64,000 nucleotides of DNA. It comes from Rhizobium sp. AAP43 (GTDB lineage Bacteria > Pseudomonadota > Alphaproteobacteria > Rhizobiales > Rhizobiaceae). The notes below the pieces were generated by a model that saw only the letters and a program-made list of their open reading frames with translations, was not told where the DNA came from and did not search any database. The translations under genes and the position numbers were made by a program. This document shows, piece by piece, positions 9,401-17,624 of this stretch. The DNA lies in the NCBI RefSeq assembly GCF_001296045.1, contig NZ_LJHS01000002.1, forward strand, positions 1-64,000, written 5' to 3'. Position 1 is the first letter of the stretch, and each line of letters opens with the position of its first letter.

Positions 9401-10347
9401 TTGCCCCAATTCCGCAGGAGACTGTTGCAGCACCTGCTAAGACTGCCGCCAGCGATACGGTAGCCGCACCGGCTGCAGCTACGGCAGACGTGATCGAGGT
9501 GCCAGCCGCAATCACACCGGCCTCGCTCGTGACCGCGGCCAAGCGTGGCGATGCAGCCGCGCTGTTCGAGATCGGCGCTCGCTACACGGACGGCCGTGGC
9601 GTTCCGAACGATTTTGCCGAAGCTGCGAAATGGTACAAGCTTGCTGCCGATCGCGGCTTTGCGCTCGCCCAGTATCGCCTGGCAAACTTCCTCGAAAAGG
9701 GCACGGGCGTGGCTCCAGATCCAGCCGAGGCGAAGCGCTACTACGAACTTGCCGCCGCATCCGGCAATGCCAGCGCCATGCATAACCTCGCGGTCATGTA
9801 CGCCTCGGGTCGTGATGGCACGCAGGACTATGCCAAGGCTCTGGAATGGTTCACTTCGGCAGCCGAGCACGGCGTTTCCGACAGCCAGTTCAATCTGGCC
9901 ATTCTGCTCGCGCGCGGCAACGGCGCGTCGCAGGATCTGGCCGGTTCCTACAAATGGTTCTCGATTGCGGCCAAGGGCGGCGATACAGATGCCGCCCAGA
10001 AGCGTGACGAAGTGGCGGGCGCGATGCAGCCCGACCAGCTGGCCCGTGCCAAGGCTGAAGTCGAAGCCTGGAAGGCCAAGCCGCTCGACCCCGACGCCAA
10101 TTCGGCCAACATGCCGGACGAGTGGTCCGGCCAGGGCCTGAAGACGTCGAGCGTCGACATGAAGAAGGCCGTGCGCAACATTCAGGCAATCCTCAACAAG
10201 AACGGTTTCGATGCCGGCACGCCCGATGGCCTGATGGGTGAAAAAACCGTGTCGGCGATCAAGGCCTTCCAGACCTCCGTTGGCCAGGCGCCTACGGGAC
10301 AGGTGGATGACAAGCTGGTCAGCGCGCTTTTGACGCGCAACAAGTGA
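6403..10347 (+). CDS. podJ: Polar localization protein PodJ
   Basis: Large polarity scaffold of 1,314 residues that marks a cell pole and recruits cell-cycle and envelope proteins in alphaproteobacteria. Architecture: a long coiled-coil cytoplasmic part (roughly 50-620, with recurring LADRLE/RLE-type heptads), a proline/alanine-rich linker, one membrane segment (about 882-902, ILIAVGAILLAAMAMPLV), a periplasmic Pro/Ala-rich stretch, four Sel1-type repeats (about 1043-1200) and a C-terminal peptidoglycan-binding domain (about 1252-1312, with GFDAGTPDGLMG and TVSAIKAFQ). This combination is diagnostic of PodJ. Start: an in-frame ATG at 6319 would add 28 arginine-rich residues; 6403 (MNGSRSPSQ) is preferred because rhizobial homologues begin near such a sequence, but the ribosome site is weak. 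The location beside a fadA/fadJ cluster matches my memory of Sinorhizobium podJ1. Confidence 0.9.
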   Translation: MNGSRSPSQRPGGTSSLDALSRTIEGLEARIGDLMEQSGRRREEPAREMFRRPDEAPRTDSPFRPDPLREIRERQRALEESRNRLPERPPVVQRATDMLPPQTVAKREPLPQAPVLREPAARDTQTAYAPRQPMRSQERETDFAHALIGLRQDLKKDIADSLSREVLGLREEMRSIRALAEDSRPNDMMRADIARLADGIQHLDASRTPGTDGLREDFNALRSLMDGLAREDSVERMERRWNDVEVRLDQFDPDALREEILRLADRLDSIKAQLGGMADSGAIRMLEDKLVTVASALEQISAQMDPNERLVMEQFAGLDIRLDEISRAIAASRTNTSTDPANFQRLEERLVSLAMQIEDLAVRPTSEPDTSRELADRLEILAERIEQLSAEQSAARIEERIDQLSLMLEQNRQPSDMPELTGYLADISRKIDAFDHGSANDRLADRLEILARRIEELDMPAATATIDDSALRDLEGRLNAVVDRLEESHVTQPGLESASLRGLEEQIAHLSALISQPSSNPDVSDRIAALEDYVATSDEYIIEAARQAAETVMANFSQYNAHSGSANSGDITALSALAEHLKQLEDYSRHSEERTHRTFEALHDTLVQIAGRLDELHESAHHDGGTAAHAAQPAAPQWSQPAAYAAPAVSAMTRLADEDTAPQTIRQPEPEPVVQPSFRVPEAVPAPEPVQPVSHHPIDEELLAAADEFAQSMTALPVIEAERQKAETKPSLLAGLGRKILPGRKDTQPPATPKATPAAAKATGEARTFIEPSPSIDPVDVLPQDDANELLEPGSGAPDVRKILERVRASQQAQSRQSPTDARDADRTDYIAAARRAAQAAAMEMNRAQKTGTTARASAEDKARDAGKGAEKTSLFGRYRRPILIAVGAILLAAMAMPLVNTFMQTPAPALVEEPAVVEPQAAPAETGDESGAIDMPAAGDAGQAETNLAAASPKDSVTAPIVRAVEADPQPLLDGPATVNPAAVDTLEPAGPLAAASTLAPIPQETVAAPAKTAASDTVAAPAAATADVIEVPAAITPASLVTAAKRGDAAALFEIGARYTDGRGVPNDFAEAAKWYKLAADRGFALAQYRLANFLEKGTGVAPDPAEAKRYYELAAASGNASAMHNLAVMYASGRDGTQDYAKALEWFTSAAEHGVSDSQFNLAILLARGNGASQDLAGSYKWFSIAAKGGDTDAAQKRDEVAGAMQPDQLARAKAEVEAWKAKPLDPDANSANMPDEWSGQGLKTSSVDMKKAVRNIQAILNKNGFDAGTPDGLMGEKTVSAIKAFQTSVGQAPTGQVDDKLVSALLTRNK

Positions 10348-10440
10348 GGCTCGTCACAGAAGGCACAAAATCAGGCCCTATGGGTGGCGTGTTGGTTGAC
10401 TCGCACGTCCTGCGGGGCGCATGAATGAAACTGGCTGGGA

Positions 10441-10467
10441 CCAAGCCGTATCAAGGGCTTGGACCAA
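10441..10467 (+). terminator. Possible podJ terminator hairpin
   Basis: CCAAGCC-N8-GGCTTGG followed within five bases by ATTTT, about 95 bases after the podJ stop. The stem is short and the T-tract poor, so this is tentative. Confidence 0.3.
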
Positions 10468-10553
10468 TTTTGAAGCGCAATCTGTAGCGGGCGTGACGCG
10501 GCCCGGAACATGACCGTGCCGAAAGGCGCGGCACATTGCATTTGGGGTCCGAA

Positions 10554-11471
10554 GTGACGATCTATCTGCCGATCGCCGAGTTGTCGGTCAATGTGTTCAT
10601 CATCCTCGGCATGGGCGCGGCTGTCGGCTTCCTCTCGGGCATGTTCGGGGTGGGTGGCGGCTTCCTGATTACCCCGCTTCTGATTTTCTACAACATTCCT
10701 CCAGTGGTGGCCGTCGCCACTGGCGCCAATCAGGTCGTGGCTTCCTCGGTGTCCGGTGCGATCACCCATTTTCGGCGTGGCACGCTCGACATAAAGCTTG
10801 GCACCATGCTTCTGCTCGGAGGCCTTGCGGGGGCCACGGTCGGTGTGTGGATCTTCTCCTGGCTGCGCCGACAGGGTCAGCTCGACCTGATCATTTCGCT
10901 GCTCTACGTGGTTTTCCTCGGCACAGTCGGCGGCCTGATGCTGATCGAAAGCGTGCGGGCGCTCCGGCGTGCGTCTCGCAACGAAACCGTTGCGCTCAAA
11001 CGTCCCGGCCAGCACAACTGGGTGCACCGGCTACCGTTCAAAATGCGGTTCAAGAAGTCGAAGATCTATCTGAGCGTCATTCCGATCCTCGGGCTCGGCT
11101 TTGCGATCGGCATCCTGACTTCGGTCATGGGCGTTGGTGGCGGTTTCATCATGGTGCCGGCCATGATCTATCTCCTGCGGATTCCGACCAATGTCGTTGT
11201 CGGCACGTCGCTGTTCCAGATCATCTTCACCACCGCCTACACGACCATCGTGCAGGCCTCGACAAACTACTCCGTCGATATCGTGCTTGCCTTCACGCTC
11301 ATGGTTGCCGGCGTGATCGGAGCGCAATACGGCGTGCGTGTCGGCCAGAAACTGCGCGGGGAACAGCTGCGCGCCCTGCTCGGCCTTCTCGTTCTGGCGG
11401 TCGGCGTGCGTCTTGCGATCGAACTGGTGGTGACGCCGGACGACATCTATTCGCTGGCCATCGGGGGCTGA
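10554..11471 (+). CDS. TSUP (TauE/SafE) family membrane permease
   Basis: Integral membrane protein of 305 residues from the TSUP family, associated with export or uptake of sulfite, sulfoacetate or other sulfur/organic anions. Both halves carry the internally repeated family motif: GMFGVGGGFLITP near residue 35 and SVMGVGGGFIMVP near 200. About eight hydrophobic segments are visible. The start is taken as GTG at 10554, giving MTIYLPIAEL with a GGGG ribosome site 7 bases upstream; a TTG six codons earlier is possible. The stop is separated by one base from the next ATG, so it is co-translated with the TIGR02186-type gene that usually accompanies this permease in rhizobia. The substrate is not evident. 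Confidence 0.88.
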   Translation: MTIYLPIAELSVNVFIILGMGAAVGFLSGMFGVGGGFLITPLLIFYNIPPVVAVATGANQVVASSVSGAITHFRRGTLDIKLGTMLLLGGLAGATVGVWIFSWLRRQGQLDLIISLLYVVFLGTVGGLMLIESVRALRRASRNETVALKRPGQHNWVHRLPFKMRFKKSKIYLSVIPILGLGFAIGILTSVMGVGGGFIMVPAMIYLLRIPTNVVVGTSLFQIIFTTAYTTIVQASTNYSVDIVLAFTLMVAGVIGAQYGVRVGQKLRGEQLRALLGLLVLAVGVRLAIELVVTPDDIYSLAIGG

Positions 11472-11472
11472 G

Positions 11473-12279
11473 ATGAGACAGGCCCTCGCCGCACTTGCCA
11501 TCCTCGCCTCCACCCTCGCCACCAGCCCGACAGCCCTTGCGCAGAACCCGCTGGAACTCACCCTGACCGGGGGCGAGAGCCTCGACATCGGCACCTCGAC
11601 CAGCGAAATCGCCATCACCTCCGATTTCGCCGGGGCGGACCTGACGGTTTTCGGCGCCCTGTCGAATGTCGACCAGCTTCTCCTGGCGATCGGCCAGTAT
11701 GACGTGGTGGTGACGCTGGAGGGACCACGCGACTGGACGACGGTTCGCCGCAAGGAGCGGATGTTCGGCATCTGGGTCAACCGGACCTCGATGAGCTTCG
11801 AACAGATGCCGATCTCCTATTCGCTGGCCAGCACACGCCCCGTGGAGCAGATCGCGCCCGCAAAGACACTGACCGAGCTCGGAATCGGCATAGACCATCT
11901 GGCACTGACGCCGACCGGCTTCATCAGCACGGCGGCCAATCTGGCCGAGTTCCGCGATGCGTTCCGCCGGCTGAAACAGACCGGGGGGCTCTACCAACGC
12001 GATACCGAGGGCGTGCGGTTTGTCTCGTCCAGCCTGTTCAAGGCGACGCTCAGGCTGCCGGCCAATATTCCGAACGGGGTCCATACCGTGCGGGCCTATC
12101 TGTTCAAGTCGGGGCAGTTCATCACCGAGCGTGAACAGCCGCTGCGCGTGATCAAGACGGGCCTTGAAGAAGCGATCACGGAAGCCGCGCACGAGCGGCC
12201 GTTCCTCTACGGCGTGTTCGCCGTTGTGCTCGCCCTTCTCACCGGCTGGATTGCGAGCCTGATTTTCCGCAAGGACTGA
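11473..12279 (+). CDS. TIGR02186 family membrane-anchored protein
   Basis: Protein of 268 residues with a cleavable signal peptide (residues 1 to about 23, ending ALAQ), a beta-rich periplasmic portion, and one C-terminal membrane helix (about 243-263) ending in a short basic tail, SLIFRKD. It matches the uncharacterised TIGR02186 family. It starts one base after the TSUP permease stop and the pair is conserved in alphaproteobacteria (from memory), suggesting it is an accessory subunit facing the periplasm. Its biochemical role is unknown. Confidence 0.8.
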   Translation: MRQALAALAILASTLATSPTALAQNPLELTLTGGESLDIGTSTSEIAITSDFAGADLTVFGALSNVDQLLLAIGQYDVVVTLEGPRDWTTVRRKERMFGIWVNRTSMSFEQMPISYSLASTRPVEQIAPAKTLTELGIGIDHLALTPTGFISTAANLAEFRDAFRRLKQTGGLYQRDTEGVRFVSSSLFKATLRLPANIPNGVHTVRAYLFKSGQFITEREQPLRVIKTGLEEAITEAAHERPFLYGVFAVVLALLTGWIASLIFRKD

Positions 12280-12288
12280 GCGGCGCCG

Positions 12289-12789
12289 TTAGCCTGCGGC
12301 CATGCGGGCCTTCACCGCGAGATAGGCCTGCGTCAACTCGGCCAGGACATCACGGGCCTCCGGATTTCGCGGCGCACCGGTATGTGCCACGCGCAGTTCG
12401 GCCATGAATTCCTCCCAAAGTGGGGGGCCGCCTTTTTCCAATATCTCAGCGCGTATGGCGAGATCCTCGCTGACCGGCAGATGCCGGCGTCCCCATGCGC
12501 CCATCATGGCAAGCAGAGGTACAAGTTCGATCGCCGGTTCCGTGAGGCTGTAGATACCCTTCTGTTTGTGGGCGGGATCATCCACCCGCGAGAGCAGCCC
12601 GTTGGCCACCAGCCGCTTTAACCGGTCCGCGAGGATGTTGGAGGCGATCCCTTCTTCCGACTGCTGCAACAGCTCGCGGAAATGCCGACGATTGCCGAAC
12701 ATCACGTCGCGAATGACGATCAGGCTCCAGCGGTCGCCCAGAACTTCCAGTGTCAGATTGATCGGGCAGCCCGAACGTTGCGAGGTCAT
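12289..12789 (-). CDS. HxlR-family transcriptional regulator
   Basis: Winged-helix regulator of 166 residues. The N-terminal cysteine (C8 in SQRSGCPIN), followed by LEVLGDRWSLIVIRD and FRELLQ-type segments, is the HxlR signature; the recognition region is followed by the wing KGIYSLTEPA. Members often sense electrophiles, oxidants or aldehydes through that cysteine and repress a divergent enzyme gene. The start at 12789 puts C8 in the canonical place; an upstream in-frame start at 12885 would overlap the divergent gene and its control region and was not used. The neighbour at 12878 diverges, and two palindromes in the shared 88-base spacer are the likely operators. Confidence 0.88.
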   Translation of the reverse strand: MTSQRSGCPINLTLEVLGDRWSLIVIRDVMFGNRRHFRELLQQSEEGIASNILADRLKRLVANGLLSRVDDPAHKQKGIYSLTEPAIELVPLLAMMGAWGRRHLPVSEDLAIRAEILEKGGPPLWEEFMAELRVAHTGAPRNPEARDVLAELTQAYLAVKARMAAG

Positions 12790-12800
12790 ATCCCATCTCC

Positions 12801-12848
12801 AAACCGATTGCGGTTTGCCATCAGTTGATGTAGCAATCAACCGATTGC
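12801..12848. promoter_or_regulatory. Twin palindromic operator between HxlR gene and its divergent target
   Basis: Two 16-bp palindromes with perfect 6-bp arms: AAACCG-ATTG-CGGTTT at 12801-12816 and GCAATC-AACC-GATTGC at 12833-12848. Their centres lie 32 bp apart, about three helical turns, as expected for two dimers on one DNA face. The 10-mer AACCGATTGC occurs in both as a direct repeat. A possible rightward promoter, TTGATG-N17-CAAGAT (12825-12853), overlaps the second palindrome. Confidence 0.6.
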
Positions 12849-12877
12849 AAGATGCAACCAGATGAGAGGAGGCGAGT

Positions 12878-13435
12878 ATGCGCAAACTGGTGGGATGGAA
12901 CCTGATGTCTCTGGACGGGTATTTTGAGGGTGAAACCCCTTGGGATCTCGCGTTTCACCACGTGGCATGGGGTGACGATCTGCGCCGCTATGCGCTGTCG
13001 CTCGGGGAGGAAACGGATTTCATCGTCTTTGGCCGAAGGACTTATGAAGGCATGGCTGCCTATTGGCCGGAGGCAACCGAAGAACTTGAGATCAAGACCT
13101 ATATGAATGCCAAGGCCAAGGGTGTCGCGAGCCGAAGCCTGACAGATGCCCAGTGGAACAATACACGGGTGCTAAGGGATGCCGTCGCCGAGCTTGCGGC
13201 TATGAAGACGGAGCCCGGCAAAACCATCTTCATCTTCGGTAGCGCGGAGTTTCAACATGCTCTTCTGGAGGCAGGGTTGGTCGATGAACTGCGCGTCTGC
13301 GTGGTGCCGATCCTGCTTGGCAAGGGGACCCCGCTGTTCAAGCCATCGGACCACGCGCAGCGGCTCACCCTGATCGAGGCACAGCCGGTCGAAACCGGCG
13401 CCACCATTCTGCGCTATGCGGTGAATGCCGGCTGA
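12878..13435 (+). CDS. Dihydrofolate reductase family protein (RibD C-terminal-like)
   Basis: Protein of 185 residues from the dihydrofolate reductase/RibD-C superfamily of NAD(P)H-dependent reductases. Visible features: an N-terminal MSLDGYFEG strand-loop, FIVFGRRTYEGMAAYWP, a TIFIFGSAEF nucleotide-binding stretch and a C-terminal LRVCVVPILLGKGTPLF. A strong GAGAGGAGG ribosome site precedes the ATG. It is divergent from an HxlR regulator, whose likely target it is. Proteins of this YyaP type have no established substrate; true folate or riboflavin biosynthesis is unlikely because the genes for those pathways are not nearby. Confidence 0.83.
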   Translation: MRKLVGWNLMSLDGYFEGETPWDLAFHHVAWGDDLRRYALSLGEETDFIVFGRRTYEGMAAYWPEATEELEIKTYMNAKAKGVASRSLTDAQWNNTRVLRDAVAELAAMKTEPGKTIFIFGSAEFQHALLEAGLVDELRVCVVPILLGKGTPLFKPSDHAQRLTLIEAQPVETGATILRYAVNAG

Positions 13436-13446
13436 GCGCGGGCACG

Positions 13447-14172
13447 TCAGCCCATCAGATTGCCGTAGCGCACCGAATAGATGCGATCCCGACCGAGCAG
13501 ATGGGCGATCAGATCGGCGCGGGCAAAGAGGCCGGTAAAGGCCTTGTGGCGCAGGTCAAGCCCGCCGGTGGTCACGCCAAAGGAGGGCATGATCATGCGG
13601 CTGCCATCGGTCGCAAAACATGGGCGGCGGACGGATTTTTCCCGCCGACGAACAGTGGCGGCCGGATGCAGGTGGCCGGCGACCTCGCCGCGGCCATGGG
13701 CGAGCGACGGTTCGTGACGGAAGGTAAGGCCCGCCAGCCGGTATTCGTCGACGGAGTTTCCGGGCAGATTAATTGTGCCGTCCGGATCGTGATTGCCGTT
13801 GATCCAGACGATATCGCGACCGCGGGCGATTGCCGAGATCATTTCGCGGAAGGGCAAGGGCATCAGCGCAGACCCAACGCGATCATGGAAATTGTCGCCG
13901 AGGCTGATCACGGTCTTTGGCTGGTAGCGGGTGACGACGGCTTCGAGGAGCTTCAACGTTGCCTGCGTATCATAGGGCGGCAGCAACTGGCCGCGCCGGG
14001 CGAAGGCAGCACCCTTTTCCAGATGCAGGTCGGAGACGACGAGGGTGTCGTGATCGGGCAGATACAGGGCACCCGACAAATCGCAGACGGCCGCCACGCC
14101 CGAGAGCACGATCTCGGCCGACATCTCCAGCCCATCATTTGGCGCGATACGCCTTGGCGTCAAACTCGTCAT
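13447..14172 (-). CDS. pdeM: Ligase-associated DNA damage response phosphoesterase PdeM
   Basis: Metallophosphoesterase of 241 residues. Metal-binding motifs of the calcineurin-like fold appear in order: SDLHLEKG (about 47), SLGDNFHD (about 91), NGNHD (about 126) and GHLHPA (about 167). It belongs to the PdeM family found in alphaproteobacterial operons with a DEXH helicase, an exonuclease and an ATP-dependent ligase. Here it follows the helicase gene by 45 bases on the same strand, but no ligase or exonuclease is adjacent. Expected activity is metal-dependent phosphodiesterase or nuclease action in DNA repair; the exact substrate is not established. Confidence 0.88.
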   Translation of the reverse strand: MTSLTPRRIAPNDGLEMSAEIVLSGVAAVCDLSGALYLPDHDTLVVSDLHLEKGAAFARRGQLLPPYDTQATLKLLEAVVTRYQPKTVISLGDNFHDRVGSALMPLPFREMISAIARGRDIVWINGNHDPDGTINLPGNSVDEYRLAGLTFRHEPSLAHGRGEVAGHLHPAATVRRREKSVRRPCFATDGSRMIMPSFGVTTGGLDLRHKAFTGLFARADLIAHLLGRDRIYSVRYGNLMG

Positions 14173-14217
14173 GTCCCGATCCTGCGGTGCCGGCGCTTCA
14201 TAGCCGGTTCGCCGTCC

Positions 14218-16737
14218 TCACGCCATCGCTTCGGCAATCAAATCCTCTGCCGCCATGGAGAGAACGTGCTCCTGGGCTTCGCCTGAGACCGGCTCCTTGC
14301 CGATTTCCAGCATGACCGGAACGGCGAGCGGCGAGATCTGGCTCAGGCGCTTGTGGAGGATGTGCCCCTTGATTCGCGCCAGCATATCGGCAAGCCGGCC
14401 GATATCCAAAAGCCCGGAAGCCGCATCCTGCCGTGTCGCCTGTAGTAGGATGTGGTCCGGCTCATGACTGCGCAACACATCATAGATCAGATCGGAGGAC
14501 ACCGTGACCTGCCGGCCGGACTTTTCCTTGCCGGGATGACGCTGCTCGATCAGGCCGGCGATAACAGCACAATTGCGGAAAGTGCGCTTCAACATGAAGC
14601 TCTCGTCGAGCCAGGTTTCGAGATCGTCGCCCAGCATGTCCTGATCGAAGAGGTCTGAGAGGCTGAAGGCGCCACGCGCGATCAGCGATCCCATATCCTC
14701 AAGTCCCCAGACGGCGAGCGCATAATCGGTCGCGACGAAGCCGAGCGGTTTGGCGCGCATGCGTTCCAACCGGCGGGTGAGCAGCATGCCAAGCGTCTGA
14801 TGGGCAAGCCTGCCCTCAAAGGCATAGATCACCATGTAGAAGCGCTCGCCACGCGGGAAGGTCTCGATCAGCAGATCGCCGCGCTTCGGCAGGATGGATT
14901 TTTCCTGCTGCAGGGACAGCCAATCGCGGACCTGCTCCGGCAGTGCGGCCCGGCGGGCGGGATCATCCAGCATGGCGCGCACCTGATCGGCGAGATAGGT
15001 GGAAAGCGGGAATTTGCCGCCGGCATAGGCGGGGATCTTCGGGTCCATCGAAAAGGCATTGGAGACAAGGCATTCATTGTCGCGAATGCCTTCGAAGCGC
15101 AGCACCTTGCCGGCAAAGAGGAAGGTATCGCCCTGGGTCAGTTGCTCGAAGAAATACTCCTCGACCTTGCCCAGCGTCATGCCGCCCCGGCCAATGGAGC
15201 CGAGCTGGTTGCGCTTGACCAGACGAACATTGAGCATGGGCATTTCGACGATGGTGCCGAGGTTGAGGCGGTATTGCTGCACGACCTGCGGATTGGACAC
15301 TCGCCACAGCCCCTCCTTCGTTTTTCGGATGCGGGCATAGCGCTCATAGGTTCGGAGCGCATAGCCGCCAGTCGCGACGAAATCGACGATGCGGGCAAAG
15401 GTATCGCGCGGGAGCGCCGCATAGGGCAGCGCGGTGGTGACTTCGGCGAAGAGCTGGTCTTCATCGAAGGCTTCGGCGCAGGCCATGCCGAGCACATGCT
15501 GGGCGAGGACATCGAGCGAGCCCTCCCCCACCGGCGGCGTGTCCTGGGCGCCGATATAGTTGGCATCCAGCGCCGCCTGACATTCCATGACTTCGAAGCG
15601 GTTGGCCGGGACGAGGATGGCGCGCGAGGGCTCATCCATGCGGTGATTGGCGCGGCCAATGCGCTGGGCAAGCCGGGACGCGCCCTTGGGCGCACCGACA
15701 TGCACAACAAGATCGACATCACCCCAGTCGATGCCGAGATCGAGCGTCGAAGTGGCGACCACGGCGCGCAGCCGGTTTTCGGCCATGGCGGCTTCCACCT
15801 TGCGGCGCTGCGAGACATCAAGCGAGCCGTGATGGAGGGCGATCGGCAGATTGTCGTCATTGACCGTCCAAAGCTCCTGAAAGAGCATCTCGGCCTGGGA
15901 GCGGGTGTTGACGAAGAGCAGCGTGGTCTTGAAGTCTTTGAGGACCTTGTAGACCTCAGGGATAGCGTAATGCGCCTTGTGGCCGGACCAGGGGATACGA
16001 TCTTCGGTTTGAAGAATGGTGATATGCGGTCGGGCACCGCCGTCGACAGTGATGAGACCGGCTGCGGCCTCGCCCGCCTCAGGCTGGGCGACGAGCCAGC
16101 GACGCAGGTCTATGGGTTCGGCGACCGTCGCCGAGAGGCCGATCGTCTGCACACCCGGCGCCAGCTTGCGAAGCCGGGCCAAGGCCAGTGAGAGGAGATG
16201 GCCGCGCTTGGAGGTGACCAGCGAATGCAGCTCGTCAAAGATGACGTAGCGCAGATCCTTGAAGAAGCGGGCTGCGTCCGAATGCGAGAGCAGAAGCGCC
16301 ACCTGCTCGGGCGTGGTGAGCAGGATATCCGGCGGGTTCGTCTTCTGGCGCTGACGCTTGGAAGACGGCGTATCGCCTGTGCGGTTCTCGATGGTGATCG
16401 GCAGCCCCATTTCGCCAACCGGCTTCATCAGGTTGCGCTCGATATCGACGGCAAGGGCCTTCAAGGGCGAGATATAGAGCGTGTGAATGCCTGTAAAGGC
16501 TTCCCCCGGCTTCTTGCGCCCGCGCTCGGTGAGCTCGGTCAATGACGGCAGGAAGCCGGCAAGCGTCTTGCCGGCGCCCGTAGGCGCGATCAGCAGCAGG
16601 CTTTCTCCACCATCCTCGCCGCTGCGGGCCCGCACCAGAAGTTCGAGCTGGTGGTCACGCGGATGCCAGCCCTTTTCGCCGAACCAGCGAAGGAAGGGGG
16701 CAGGTAGAAGGCTGATGGCGGAATCAACGGTGCTCAC
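14218..16737 (-). CDS. Ligase-associated DEXH-box helicase (Lhr-like)
   Basis: Superfamily 2 helicase of about 839 residues. Motif I is APTGAGKT, motif II is DELH (VIFDELHS), motif III is SATV, and motif VI is QRIGRANH; the Lhr-type winged-helix and C-terminal regions follow. It belongs to the ligase-associated DNA-damage-response helicase family, which translocates 3' to 5' on single-stranded DNA. The start is uncertain: GTG at 16737 (VSTVDSAISLLPAP) fits family N-termini, with no clear ribosome site, whereas the ATG at 16890 would extend antiparallel-free into the next gene's coding sequence. It is likely co-transcribed with pdeM just downstream, giving a minimal two-gene version of the four-gene repair cluster. 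Confidence 0.88.
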   Translation of the reverse strand: MSTVDSAISLLPAPFLRWFGEKGWHPRDHQLELLVRARSGEDGGESLLLIAPTGAGKTLAGFLPSLTELTERGRKKPGEAFTGIHTLYISPLKALAVDIERNLMKPVGEMGLPITIENRTGDTPSSKRQRQKTNPPDILLTTPEQVALLLSHSDAARFFKDLRYVIFDELHSLVTSKRGHLLSLALARLRKLAPGVQTIGLSATVAEPIDLRRWLVAQPEAGEAAAGLITVDGGARPHITILQTEDRIPWSGHKAHYAIPEVYKVLKDFKTTLLFVNTRSQAEMLFQELWTVNDDNLPIALHHGSLDVSQRRKVEAAMAENRLRAVVATSTLDLGIDWGDVDLVVHVGAPKGASRLAQRIGRANHRMDEPSRAILVPANRFEVMECQAALDANYIGAQDTPPVGEGSLDVLAQHVLGMACAEAFDEDQLFAEVTTALPYAALPRDTFARIVDFVATGGYALRTYERYARIRKTKEGLWRVSNPQVVQQYRLNLGTIVEMPMLNVRLVKRNQLGSIGRGGMTLGKVEEYFFEQLTQGDTFLFAGKVLRFEGIRDNECLVSNAFSMDPKIPAYAGGKFPLSTYLADQVRAMLDDPARRAALPEQVRDWLSLQQEKSILPKRGDLLIETFPRGERFYMVIYAFEGRLAHQTLGMLLTRRLERMRAKPLGFVATDYALAVWGLEDMGSLIARGAFSLSDLFDQDMLGDDLETWLDESFMLKRTFRNCAVIAGLIEQRHPGKEKSGRQVTVSSDLIYDVLRSHEPDHILLQATRQDAASGLLDIGRLADMLARIKGHILHKRLSQISPLAVPVMLEIGKEPVSGEAQEHVLSMAAEDLIAEAMA

Positions 16738-16789
16738 GGGCACAACGTAGAGGACGGCGGCGGAAAGAGAAGAGGGAGCGGGTGACACT

Positions 16790-17617
16790 CTAATGCGGTC
16801 GCGACATCGTCCCGGCGCGCATGGTCCCTGCAGCCCACAGGCCCGCGAACATAACCACTGTCGAGATGAGCGCTGGCGCAAGATGGCCACCAGCCGGGGT
16901 CGCCACGGCGAAATTGTAGGCCGTATGCCAAAGTGCGCAAACGAGGATGGATCGCTGAAACGTCAGATAGAGCCAGGACAGAACGAATGCACCGAGGAGA
17001 AGGCCTATTCCCCAACCCAGCAGGGCGGGGCCAATCATCTCGCCCATGTTGCGATGCACGAAGAACAATGGCAGATGCCACACGAGCCAAAGCAAAGAAA
17101 CCCAGAGGGTTGAAGTCAGCGCGGAATGGTTCCCGACCAATTGATCGAAGGCGTAACCTCGCCAGCCAACTTCCTCTCCGAAGCCATTGAGCACAAGGAC
17201 GAGGATGATCGACGCGAACCAACCCGTGCTTGATGGCACGCCCGGATATTCGAAAAACGCATTCGCGGGAGGCCAATCCAAGCCTTGGGCGCGACTGATC
17301 AGGATAACAGCGGCGAGCAGCAAGAGCGGCAAAAGGACAAACGAGATGGCAAGCAAGCGGCGGGGCGGAAAACGCAGACATCTCTGCGCAAGCTCGGACA
17401 GCCCGGCCCTACCGTCGAACAAGGCGGTGGAGACGAGTGCGCCCACCATAGGCCCTGCCAGTCCTGGAAGATGCGACGCAGCCGATCCCGGCTCGACCAT
17501 CTGTCCCATCACAAACATCCAACTCCACCAAGACCAGGAAAAGGCAAGCGTCACACCGTAGAACGTGGCGAGACGACGCACGATAGTTGCAGCTTTCCCT
17601 GCGGATCTGACTGTCAA
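16790..17617 (-). CDS. CPBP family intramembrane metalloprotease
   Basis: Polytopic membrane protein of 275 residues with the signatures of the CPBP/Rce1-like (ABI) family: the EExxxR motif in FGEEVGWRGY (about 147-156), WHLPLFF (about 179) and a final histidine motif, ALWHTAYNF. These glutamates and histidines form the intramembrane active site. The start codon is TTG at 17617, supported by GGTGAGG five bases upstream; the next methionine is 34 residues in and would remove the first helix. It begins 7 bases after the YitT stop, so the two are probably coupled. Natural substrates are unknown. Confidence 0.85.
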   Translation of the reverse strand: MTVRSAGKAATIVRRLATFYGVTLAFSWSWWSWMFVMGQMVEPGSAASHLPGLAGPMVGALVSTALFDGRAGLSELAQRCLRFPPRRLLAISFVLLPLLLLAAVILISRAQGLDWPPANAFFEYPGVPSSTGWFASIILVLVLNGFGEEVGWRGYAFDQLVGNHSALTSTLWVSLLWLVWHLPLFFVHRNMGEMIGPALLGWGIGLLLGAFVLSWLYLTFQRSILVCALWHTAYNFAVATPAGGHLAPALISTVVMFAGLWAAGTMRAGTMSRPH

Positions 17618-17624
17618 GATCGCC

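Noticed and set aside
8089..9870. 593-residue leftward frame
   Set aside because: Antisense of podJ; Arg/Gly/Cys-rich translation without recognisable domains.
12790..12885. Longer N-terminus for the HxlR regulator
   Set aside because: It would cross the operator palindromes and the start of the divergent gene; C8 fits the family only with the start at 12789.
14800..16191. 463-residue rightward frame
   Set aside because: Antisense shadow of the DEXH helicase, whose motifs are complete on the minus strand.
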